NCBI RefSeq assembly: GCF_026339955.1
Contig: NZ_JAPEPW010000001.1
Span: 3,498,501 to 3,562,500 of the forward strand
From: Streptomyces sp. NBC_01549
GTDB taxonomy: Bacteria; Actinomycetota; Actinomycetes; Streptomycetales; Streptomycetaceae
Reading direction: 5' to 3'
DNA: 64,000 nucleotides
Shown here: in pieces, positions 42,099-49,953 of the stretch
Layout: every line of letters starts with the position of its first letter
Position numbering within the stretch: the first letter of the stretch is position 1
The notes under the pieces: model-generated
The model's input: only the letters and a program-made list of their open reading frames with translations
Databases searched by the model: none
Told to the model about the DNA's origin: nothing
Translations under genes and position numbers: made by a program

Positions 42099-45000
42099 TC
42101 ACTCAGACAGATTTTGCTGTGTGGAGCGTGCAAACTTTCCACGCTCGAACGTGTCGAGCATGAACTTGATCATTTGGGCTGATCCAGGTCCGTCTGGAGT
42201 TGAGTAGGTTACCGGGATGCCTTCCACGAGAGGAGAGCACTTGTCCGGGCAGGGACTGCGTTCGCTGTAGAGTTCCTTGATCTGGTTCTTGTTGAATCCC
42301 TTTTCTTCCAGCTTTTTTACGATCAATTCCTCGGAGTGAAGCCCCAGGGGGATATTCGCAAAGGCGACAAAGTCATCCTTCGCGCCGGTTTTCTCAGCCC
42401 ATCCTGGAACCCATGCAACCGCGACGTTCCGTCCGAACTTGTACCTGAGTCCGCTGCCTGTCCGGAACTTGTAGGCAACAACGGCCAAGTCCGTACTGGC
42501 GTACGGGATAATCTTCGCGCACGCGCCGCCTGCAGAGAATGCGAATGCCGCCTTGCCGCGCTTCGTGCACGTCTCGTACAGCTGTTGGAGGGCCCTGGCG
42601 CCGATTCCTTCCTTTGCCAGCGGCGACAGACCGTCGAGGGCGCGTAGTGCCTTGAAGGCGTCTTCGAAGTCGATGCCTGTCCTGGCGGCGGCGTCGAGCG
42701 CCTTGACAGCGCGTGAGATCGGGGCGAGCAGGCCTTCGACCGGGACGTATGTGGCGAGGCTCCAGGCGCAGGCGGTCTTGCTGCCGTGCCAGCAGTCCAT
42801 CAGGTCTGCGGCGAAGAATTGGAACAGGATCGATCCGGCCACATCGCCGAAGAGGCTCTGCCATCCGGCGCGGACGATGTCCTTGCCGGAGAACGTGTGC
42901 GTCCAGCCGTCGATCTTGATGTTCTTCAGCGTCGCCCGCTGGAGGAACTGCCACGCCGCCTTCGGGCACCCGTCGGCCGTGGCCTGGGCCTGGTCGTCGG
43001 TGCACAGGTAGAAGTCGGCCTCGTAGGTGACGACCAGGTCGTACTTCGCGTTGCAGCCCTGGAAGGCCGCTTCCGGCATCCCCGGGCAGGTGCCGATCTG
43101 CTTGCTGCTGACGATCTCGACGGTGGACTCGTCCGGAACGGCGAACACACCGGGAATGCCCGTACCGGACCCCTGGGATGCCTCCTTGTTGGCCTCCTCC
43201 CGTTCGGTGCGGTCAGCGGCGTCCTGGGCTTCCTTGGCGTACTTGTCGGCGTCCTTGGCGGCTTGTTCTGCCTCGGTGGCGGCGGCGTCGGCGCGGTCAG
43301 CGGCGGCGCGGGCGTCCTGGGCGTCCTGTTCGGCCTGGGCGGCCGCGGAGCGGGCCGCCTCGGCGTCGAGTTCGGCCGCGTCGGCGAAGTCGCGAGCGTC
43401 CTTTGCGTAGCCCTCGGCGTGACCGGCGGCCTTGTCGGCGGCCGCAGCGTCGTCGGCGGCCTGCCGGTCGTACTCGATGCTGCGAGCCAGTGACGCCTGC
43501 GCCGCCGCAGCAGCCTTGGCTGCGTCAGCCGCGTAGCCCAGGGCCTCCTTGGAGTAGGTGCGGGCGTCGGCGGCGTACTTGGCCGCGTTCGCCGCGTGCT
43601 GGTAGGCCTCCTTGGCGTCGCCCTGGGCCTGGTCGGCGAGGTTCTTCGCCGCGTCGGCCTCGGCGGCGGCGTTCTTGGCGTGCGCGTCCGCGACTGCCTG
43701 CTGCTGCTCCGCGATCGTCTTCGACGACTGCCCCGTCAGCACCACCAGCCCGGCCGCGGAGTCGGAGTCGACGTAAGGCGAGCCGAGCTGGATCGCGTCG
43801 TTGGCGGGGTTGGCGACCTGCTGGGCCGCTTCGCCCGCGTGCACGGCCGCCTGGGCGGTGACGTGCGCGAACCCGGCCGCCTTCGCCGCGGCCGCGACCG
43901 CGTTGCCGGCCTCCTTGTTGGCTCCGTCGGCCTGGGTCTTGGCGTCCTTGGCGTGCTGCTCGGCTTCATCGGCCAGCTTGACCGCCGTCTTGGCCTCGGA
44001 CGCGGCGTCCTGGGACGCCTTGATCGCATCGGCCGCGGCGCTGGTGGCGGTCCGTACCGCCGAGTCCGCCTTCAGCTTGGCCGCCTGCGCGGCGTCCGCG
44101 TCGGAGCGGGCCCGCTTCGCGGCTGCTTCCGCGCGGGTGGCTGCGGCGTCGGCGTCGGCCGCGGCCTGCGTGGCGGCGTCCGCCTCAGAACGGGCCCGGC
44201 CCGCCGCCGCTTCGGCATTGTCGGCCGCCGTGTCCGCGTCGTTTGCCGCGGCACGGGCCGCGTCGGCCTCGTCACCGGAGTCGAGGGAGTCGGCGTAGGC
44301 GTCCTTCGCGTCGGCCTTGGCGCGGGCCGCGTCCGCCTTCTGCTCGGCGTCCCACGCGTCGTCGCGCATCTCCTTGGCGTGGTCCTTGGCGTTGACCGCG
44401 TCGTCGCGCCTGCTTTCGGCGGTCTTCTCCGCGGCCTCGGCCTTGTCCTTGGCGTCCTTGGCCTTCGTCGCCTCGGACTCGGCGTTCTGGCGGTGTTCGG
44501 CGGCCTCGGCCTGCTTGACGGCCGCGGTCTCCTTCTCCGCCTTGGCCGTCTTCTCCTCGGCCTCCGCCGCCAGCCGCTTGGCGTGTGCGTCGGCGGCGGC
44601 CGCCTTCGCGTCACCTTCGGCCTTCACCGCGACGGCGAGCTTGGCCTCCGCGGTCTCCTTGTCCTTCTTGGCATTGTCGCGGTGGACCTTCGCGGCGTCG
44701 GCGGCGGCCTTGGCCTGCAGTTCAGCCTTCTCGGCGGCCTCCTTGCGGAACTCGGCCTTTACCTGCGCGGCCTGTGCCAGAGCCCGCTGGGTGATGGTCG
44801 CGCTGTCCGCGGCGGCGGCGCGGGTGGCGGCCTCGGCGGTCTCGCCGGCCTTCACCATCGCCTCCAGCGCGGCGACCGCGCCCTTGGTAACCTGCGCCTT
44901 TTGTTGACCGACCAGCAGACCGCGGCCCCTGGGCGCGTCGTTGCCGTCCGCGATGGTGTAGGCGGCCTGCTCGGCAGTGTCGGAGGCGGTGGCTGCCCTC

Positions 45001-46667
45001 TGCGCGGCGGTGAGCTGGTCCTTGATGGCGGTGAGCTTGTTCGCCGCCGCCGCCCGTGCCTTCGTGAGGTTGGCCGTGGCCTTGATGAACTGGGCTACCG
45101 TCGGAATGGTCCCAGTGTGGCCGGACGGTGTGACGTCGTACTGCTGGGGACCACTGCTGTTGCATGTGTACAGCCAGCTGTCGTAGCCCTCGGTGTACTC
45201 GTGCAGGTCCAGGCACTTGCCGGTGCCGGTGTTTTTCAGGGCCGAGGTGGCCTGGAGGTTGAACTCCCAGGTCTGCGCGGGCGAGCTGTTGCACGTCCAC
45301 TGCTGGATCTTCGTGCCGTCGGCCGAGTTGTTGTTCGAAACGTCGACGCACTTCAGGGAGTTGACGTTCCGCAGGTGCAGGCCCTTGTCGTCGCCGTAGA
45401 TCTCCCACTTCTGCGCGTCGGAGCCGTTGCACGTGTACAACTGGATGGGGGTGCCGTCTGTCTTAGCGCCGCCCTGGGCCTCCAGACACTTGCCGACGGC
45501 CGCGTGCACCTTGATCACGGTCGGAGCGTTGCCGACCCAGCCGGCCCCGCCCTCGGACCAGTAGTCCTGCCAGCGGGTGAGGCGGTCGGCGGCCCAGGAC
45601 TGGCCCAGCAGGTCGCCCAGCGCCTTGGAACCGGTGGCGAGGGCCGCGACGGCGTCCTTGTTGGCGGTCAGGATCTGGTTGCGCTGGGTGGCTTGGGAGG
45701 CGATCTCCTGCTGCCACTCGGCGGCCGCGGTGGCGGTGGCGTCGCCCAGCACGTTGTCCGGGTCGAGGGGGTCACGCCAAGCGCAGGTCGCGAATCGGGC
45801 CTTGAGGTTCTCCACGGCGATCCGGTACTCGGCGCTGTCCGGTTCCGGAGCGGTGCGGGGGAAGCCGCCGGACTCCAGGAAGATCCGGGCGTCGTCCGCG
45901 TCCGTGTCGTGCCCCGGGCCCCCGTGCATCCAGGTGAACGCGTCCCGCTCGGCGAGCGCGCGGTTCCATTCGTCGTTGGGCAGGCTGGGGTCGGGGGTGG
46001 AGGTGTAGCGCGGAGTCCCCACGGCGTCGACGGCCTTGAGGGTCGCCTCGTCGACTGCGGGTGTGGAGTCCTTGTAGAAGTCGTCCTCGCTCTGCCAGAA
46101 CCGGTCGGAGATCCACTTGGTCAGGCCGGTCTGGCCGTAGAAGCTCTGCTGGCCGTCGTTGTTGGTGCCGGGCGGCCAGTGGAAGCCGGTCTCGGTGAAT
46201 CCGGCCGGGGTGGTCAGTCCTTCGACGGGCACCTTCCAGGTGTCCCGGAGGGTGTTGATGGCGGTGAGTTCCCCGGTCGACAGGTCGCGGTCCTTGTCGT
46301 ACGCCGTCGCCAGCGGAGTCTGCTGCCAGTGGGCGCGGTCGGCCAGGGTGTGCAGCGTGGCCTGCGGCTGGTTGAGCGCGTCCTGCGCGGTCGTGGCCAT
46401 GGACGTCCCGCCCAGCCGCAGGACGTCGGCCATCAGGCACTGGTCCTGCCGCAGTTGCTCGGCGGCGGTGTCCTCGTACCAGGGGTAGCTGTCACTCGCG
46501 GGGGCGGCGTCCCGTCCGGTGGTGGAGACGACTGGACCCGAGCTGACGGCCATGCCGGCGAGGAGTGCGGTAGCGAGGACGGGCGGGAGGATGCGGGCGG
46601 TGGTGGCGGATCGTTTCGACTTCGGTGGTCGGCCGGGTCTGAGGAGTTTCGGTGGTTTGAGGCGCAT
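42099..46667 (-). CDS. Secreted polymorphic toxin with ricin-B lectin, coiled-coil stalk and C-terminal deaminase domain
   Basis: The 1522-aa protein has an export signal (basic n-region, then ILPPVLATALLAGMAVSSG). A Trp-rich domain (~60-380) of unknown type follows. Next is a ricin-B lectin region (~380-515) with QKW (419-421), QTW (465-467) and QQY (508-510). An Ala-rich heptad coiled coil spans ~530-1165, and a Cys-containing pretoxin region ~1165-1360. The last ~140 residues carry a zinc-deaminase signature: HSE (His1444, Glu1446) and SPCPDKC (Cys1473, Cys1477). That HxE...PCxxC pattern fits the nucleic-acid/nucleotide deaminase domains of polymorphic toxins (XOO_2897 or SCP1.201 type). 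GC in 42241-42360 is 50%, against 77% in 44041-44100. ATG at 46667 has GGGGA upstream. Confidence 0.82.
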   Translation of the reverse strand: MRLKPPKLLRPGRPPKSKRSATTARILPPVLATALLAGMAVSSGPVVSTTGRDAAPASDSYPWYEDTAAEQLRQDQCLMADVLRLGGTSMATTAQDALNQPQATLHTLADRAHWQQTPLATAYDKDRDLSTGELTAINTLRDTWKVPVEGLTTPAGFTETGFHWPPGTNNDGQQSFYGQTGLTKWISDRFWQSEDDFYKDSTPAVDEATLKAVDAVGTPRYTSTPDPSLPNDEWNRALAERDAFTWMHGGPGHDTDADDARIFLESGGFPRTAPEPDSAEYRIAVENLKARFATCAWRDPLDPDNVLGDATATAAAEWQQEIASQATQRNQILTANKDAVAALATGSKALGDLLGQSWAADRLTRWQDYWSEGGAGWVGNAPTVIKVHAAVGKCLEAQGGAKTDGTPIQLYTCNGSDAQKWEIYGDDKGLHLRNVNSLKCVDVSNNNSADGTKIQQWTCNSSPAQTWEFNLQATSALKNTGTGKCLDLHEYTEGYDSWLYTCNSSGPQQYDVTPSGHTGTIPTVAQFIKATANLTKARAAAANKLTAIKDQLTAAQRAATASDTAEQAAYTIADGNDAPRGRGLLVGQQKAQVTKGAVAALEAMVKAGETAEAATRAAAADSATITQRALAQAAQVKAEFRKEAAEKAELQAKAAADAAKVHRDNAKKDKETAEAKLAVAVKAEGDAKAAAADAHAKRLAAEAEEKTAKAEKETAAVKQAEAAEHRQNAESEATKAKDAKDKAEAAEKTAESRRDDAVNAKDHAKEMRDDAWDAEQKADAARAKADAKDAYADSLDSGDEADAARAAANDADTAADNAEAAAGRARSEADAATQAAADADAAATRAEAAAKRARSDADAAQAAKLKADSAVRTATSAAADAIKASQDAASEAKTAVKLADEAEQHAKDAKTQADGANKEAGNAVAAAAKAAGFAHVTAQAAVHAGEAAQQVANPANDAIQLGSPYVDSDSAAGLVVLTGQSSKTIAEQQQAVADAHAKNAAAEADAAKNLADQAQGDAKEAYQHAANAAKYAADARTYSKEALGYAADAAKAAAAAQASLARSIEYDRQAADDAAAADKAAGHAEGYAKDARDFADAAELDAEAARSAAAQAEQDAQDARAAADRADAAATEAEQAAKDADKYAKEAQDAADRTEREEANKEASQGSGTGIPGVFAVPDESTVEIVSSKQIGTCPGMPEAAFQGCNAKYDLVVTYEADFYLCTDDQAQATADGCPKAAWQFLQRATLKNIKIDGWTHTFSGKDIVRAGWQSLFGDVAGSILFQFFAADLMDCWHGSKTACAWSLATYVPVEGLLAPISRAVKALDAAARTGIDFEDAFKALRALDGLSPLAKEGIGARALQQLYETCTKRGKAAFAFSAGGACAKIIPYASTDLAVVAYKFRTGSGLRYKFGRNVAVAWVPGWAEKTGAKDDFVAFANIPLGLHSEELIVKKLEEKGFNKNQIKELYSERSPCPDKCSPLVEGIPVTYSTPDGPGSAQMIKFMLDTFERGKFARSTQQNLSE

Positions 46668-47013
46668 GCGCGTATCCCCTGTCGGGGGGAAGGGAGTCGC
46701 GGGTCGGCCGTGGCGGACTCGTGGCGCGCAGGTACGGCGGCATGGAGATGTGCCCCCCGTGGCGCGGCGACGTCGTTCCCCTGGTCGCTGGCTTGAACTG
46801 AGCGCTGACGGCTTGGTCAAGATCCGGTCAAGCGCGCGCCACTTTAGGCAGGTGTCATGCGCCCTGAGCAAGGACTTTCCTCCCCGCCGACAGGAGATGG
46901 CGTGAAGTCACCTGTGATCGACGACCGGCTGCACGGGGCACAGAGCCTCTCTGCACCCTTGGAAATCCTGTGTTTCTTTTGCGGTTCACCGATGTGGGCG
47001 GCGAGGAGGCGAA

Positions 47014-47116
47014 GAGTAGGGTTGGCGTGTTTTCGATCGGAGTGGGCCAGCATCAGCACACCATCGATGTCCACGATCACCTGCCCGCGGGCGTTCGGAG
47101 CACCGGTCCCGGCCAA
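47014..47116 (-). pseudogene. IS1380-family transposase relic
   Basis: On the minus strand the frame reads VIVDIDGVLMLAHSDRKHA, close to the catalytic Asp block of IS1380-type transposases (IDIDGVLVLAHSEK). Only this short block is intact; the following residues do not match. It separates the toxin gene from the secreted-protein array. The 46668-47013 gap between the toxin start and this relic shows no convincing gene. Confidence 0.6.
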
Positions 47117-47150
47117 CCGCCAGACACGGTTCGGGGTTGTGCACCGCCTG

Positions 47151-47612
47151 CGGTGGCCGACGGCGATCCGCTCAACTCGGACGCGGTCTCCTGGAGCGCT
47201 GGCGCCCTGGCGATTGACGGGAACGGCCGGCAGAACAGCAGCAACCCGGATTTCTCCCAGATCAGCTACGCCGACCAGGGGGCCTCGGCACCACCCTGAT
47301 CCAGCGCTACTTGAAGTTGACGGTCAACGCCGCTCCGGAGCCGGTGAAGAAGGGCAAGACCATCACAGTGACGGGTGCGCTGGCCCGTGCCGACTGGGAT
47401 GCCGGCAAGTACTCGAGTTACGGCAATCAGTCGGTGAAGCTGCAGTTCCAGAAGAAGGGCGCGACCGCGTACAGCACGGTCAAGACGTCCACCGCCGGTG
47501 TGTTGGAACGGCGGTCACGGCGTCCGTCGACGGTGCCTGCCGCTACAGTTTCGCGGGGACCACGACCATCCCGGCGGTCAACGCCACGGGTGACTACGTC
47601 GACGTGCGGTAA
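47151..47612 (+). pseudogene. Truncated, frameshifted copy of the tandem secreted-protein family
   Basis: Only the C-terminal ~150 residues of the family remain. The homologous blocks run in three frames: GDPLNSDAVSWSAGALAI, then [20 protein letters not shown] after a shift near 47278, then [20 protein letters not shown] after a second shift near 47505. The 5' half is missing, probably through the IS1380 insertion. It is the first of three copies. Confidence 0.85.
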
Positions 47613-47689
47613 GACGGTCCCTCACCGTTACGCGGCGCGGGCCGGGAGGACCCGACTGCGCCGCAGGCTGTGATCTCGGCCGTGTACGC

Positions 47690-47842
47690 ACAAATTTTTC
47701 ATCACTCGTACAACCATTCGCTCGCGTCACGGATCTGATCACTCGAGTCAAGAGACTCCACCTTCACTTGGGCCCCAAGGGAAGACGAGCCGTGAGGAAC
47801 GACCACTCACCACCGGGGCCCCTTTCTCCACTTGGGGATCGC
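47690..47842 (+). promoter_or_regulatory. Conserved promoter/leader upstream of secreted protein copy 2
   Basis: The region contains CATCACTCGTACAACCATTC, later GGATCTGATC and the palindrome-rich CACTTGGGCCCCAAGG. Matching blocks occur at 48845-48986. The AACC and TCTGAT pair with 18 bp between them resembles an ECF-sigma promoter, and GGGCCC/GGGGCCCC motifs could pair in the 5' UTR. Start codon context is TTGGGGATCGCATG in both copies. Confidence 0.5.
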
Positions 47843-48763
47843 ATGCGCATTCGCGCCACCGTGGCTGCCGTTTCCGGCGCCCTGGCCCTCTCCGCCTTCG
47901 TTGCGCCGGCCGCGCACGCCGCGGGTACCTCGTTCCACCACGACTCCGTCGTGAAGGCCGCTCAGACCGCGGCGCAGCAGCACTCAGGCAAGTCCGCGTT
48001 CACCGCGACCGTAGACGGCGACCCGTACGCCCTCAACGCCACCTTCTCGGCCGTGAAGGTCAACAACGGCAAGAGCATCGTGGTCGGCACCACCAACACC
48101 GTCAAGGTGCCCTTCTCCTACACCCTGACCCACGGCGCGGACGTCAATGTCACCGCCAGCGACTTCGTGACCTCGATCGACCTGTACAAGGGCGCGTCGT
48201 TCGAAAGCAACGACTGGGACATCGTCGGCACCAAGGCCGCGTGCACCGTCAAGACGACGACCACCGCCACCTGCACCGGTACCGTCTCCATCGACCCGCT
48301 GGAGCTCATCAACTCGGACGCCGGCACCTGGAAATCGGCCGCGTTCGCGGTGGCGTACAACGGGCAGAACCAGACCACCCCGGCCGACCCGTCCAAGATC
48401 GGTGTCGCTGTGAAGGACCCGGCGGCCGCCAACTTCTACCTCCAGCGTCTGTCCAAGCTGACGGTCAACGCGGCCCCGGAGCCGGTGAAGAAGGGCAAGA
48501 CCATCACGGTCACCGGTGCCCTGACGCGCGCGAACTGGGAGACCGGGAAGTACGCCGGTTACGGCACTCAGTCGGTGAAGCTGCAGTTCAAGAAGAAGGG
48601 CGCGACCGCCTACACCACGGTCAAGACGATCAAGACGTCCACCACCGGTGCGCTGAAGACGACGGTCACGGCGTCCGTCGACGGCACCTTCCGTTACTCC
48701 TTCGCGGGAACCTCGACCACCCCGGCGGTCAACGCCACGGGTGACTACGTCGACGTGCAGTAA
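47843..48763 (+). CDS. Secreted protein, tandem family copy 2
   Basis: The 306-aa protein has a signal peptide (RIRATVAAVSGALALSAFVA, cleavage after AAHA). The mature part is Thr/Lys/Val-rich, likely beta-sandwich, and ends [20 protein letters not shown]. Two Cys (in KAACTVK and ATCTGT) could form a disulfide. The next gene is a paralogue (same blocks LTVNA, PEPV.KGKT, GDYVDV). I do not recognise the family; it may act in the envelope or outside the cell. Start ATG at 47843 follows TTGGGGATC. Confidence 0.85.
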   Translation: MRIRATVAAVSGALALSAFVAPAAHAAGTSFHHDSVVKAAQTAAQQHSGKSAFTATVDGDPYALNATFSAVKVNNGKSIVVGTTNTVKVPFSYTLTHGADVNVTASDFVTSIDLYKGASFESNDWDIVGTKAACTVKTTTTATCTGTVSIDPLELINSDAGTWKSAAFAVAYNGQNQTTPADPSKIGVAVKDPAAANFYLQRLSKLTVNAAPEPVKKGKTITVTGALTRANWETGKYAGYGTQSVKLQFKKKGATAYTTVKTIKTSTTGALKTTVTASVDGTFRYSFAGTSTTPAVNATGDYVDVQ

Positions 48764-48779
48764 GACGGTCCATCACCGT

Positions 48780-48815
48780 CCCGCGGCGCGCCGGGAGGAC
48801 CCGGCACGCCGCGGG
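48780..48815 (+). terminator. Terminator after secreted copy 2
   Basis: CCCGCGGCGCGCC and GGCACGCCGCGGG form 13-bp arms with one mismatch and a 10-nt loop. A degraded version follows the broken first copy at about 47630. Confidence 0.65.
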
Positions 48816-48844
48816 CTGTGCCTTAGGTCATGCGCGTACAAACT

Positions 48845-48986
48845 TTTCATCACTGGTACAACCATTCACCTCTGTAACGGATCTGATCAGCCGAGTCAAC
48901 AGACTCAATGATCACTTGGGCCCCATGTGAAGACGAACCGTGAGGAACGAACACTGTCGGGGCCCCTTTCTCCACTTGGGGATCGC
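48845..48986 (+). promoter_or_regulatory. Conserved promoter/leader upstream of secreted protein copy 3
   Basis: TCATCACTGGTACAACCATTC, GGATCTGATC and CACTTGGGCCCCATG recur in the same order as before copy 2, and the start context is also the same. Such conservation points to shared regulation. Confidence 0.5.
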
Positions 48987-49928
48987 ATGCACATTCGAGC
49001 CACTGTGGCCGCCGTCTCCGGCGCCCTGGCCCTGTCCGCGTTCGTCGTGCCGGCCGCGCACGCCGCCGACTCCGCCGCCTCTTACCGCGCGGACGTCGCC
49101 AAGGTCCTGGAAGCCGCGCACTCCGCGTCCGCGCAGTCCGCTTCCGGCAAGACCGCGTTCACCGCCACCACTGCCGCGGACGCCGCCCCGTACGCCCTGA
49201 ACGTCACCTTCTCCAACCTGAAGATCGGCAGCGCGATCAAGGTCGGTACCACCAACCACGTCGCCGTCCCGGTGACGTACACGCTCACGCACGGCAGCGA
49301 CGTCGACATCACCGCGAGTGACTTCTTCTCCAGCCCCGAGATCTACAAGGGCTCGTACGACTCGCCGGACAACTTCCTCCTGGGTGATAACCCGGCGACC
49401 TGCACCGTCACCTCGTCGACCACGGCCAGCTGCAAGGGCAACGTCGACATCCACCCGGCCGACGGCGATCTGCTCAACTCCGACGCCGGCACCTGGTCGG
49501 CGGGTGCCTTCGCCATCGCGTACAACGGGCAGGACCCGGAGAGCTCCACCTTCGACCTCAGCAAGGTCGGCTACGCCGAGCAGGGCGGCCTGGGCACCAC
49601 GAAGGTGCAGCGCTACTCGAAGCTGACCGTCAACGCGACCCCGGAGCCGGTCTACAAGGGCAAGACCCTGACCGCCACCGGCAAGCTGACCCGCGCCAAC
49701 TGGGAGACCAACACCTACAAGGGCTTCACCAACCAGCCCGTCAAGCTGCAGTTCCGCAAGGCGGGCACCAGCACGTACACCACGATCAAGACGGTGTACT
49801 CGGACTCGTACGGAAACCTGAAGGCCACCACCACCGCCAACTACGACGGCTACTGGCGCTTCAGCTTCGCGGGCACCACGACCACCCCGGCCGTCAGCGC
49901 CACGGGTGACTACGTCGACGTGAAGTAG
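48987..49928 (+). CDS. Secreted protein, tandem family copy 3
   Basis: The 313-aa paralogue has a signal peptide (IRATVAAVSGALALSAFVVP, cleavage after AAHA). The mature part shares the family blocks ITASDFFSSPEIYKGSYDSP, LLNSDAGTWSAGAFAIAYNG and PEPVYKGKTLTATGKLTRAN. It includes two Cys (ATCTVT and ASCKGN). Function is unknown. It is convergent with the P-type ATPase gene. The start ATG at 48987 is preceded by TTGGGGATC as in copy 2. Confidence 0.85.
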   Translation: MHIRATVAAVSGALALSAFVVPAAHAADSAASYRADVAKVLEAAHSASAQSASGKTAFTATTAADAAPYALNVTFSNLKIGSAIKVGTTNHVAVPVTYTLTHGSDVDITASDFFSSPEIYKGSYDSPDNFLLGDNPATCTVTSSTTASCKGNVDIHPADGDLLNSDAGTWSAGAFAIAYNGQDPESSTFDLSKVGYAEQGGLGTTKVQRYSKLTVNATPEPVYKGKTLTATGKLTRANWETNTYKGFTNQPVKLQFRKAGTSTYTTIKTVYSDSYGNLKATTTANYDGYWRFSFAGTTTTPAVSATGDYVDVK

Positions 49929-49953
49929 TACCCGTCGTACCTGCCGGCACGGC

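Noticed and set aside
43180..45090. Repetitive DNA in the Ala-rich coiled coil taken as a tandem repeat or CRISPR array
   Set aside because: The units are irregular and track protein heptads; there are no uniform repeats with unique spacers.
43596..46796. A 1066-codon open frame antisense to the toxin gene
   Set aside because: The sense frame carries a signal peptide, lectin and deaminase motifs. The antisense product is Gly/Leu/Arg repeats mirroring the Ala-rich coiled coil.
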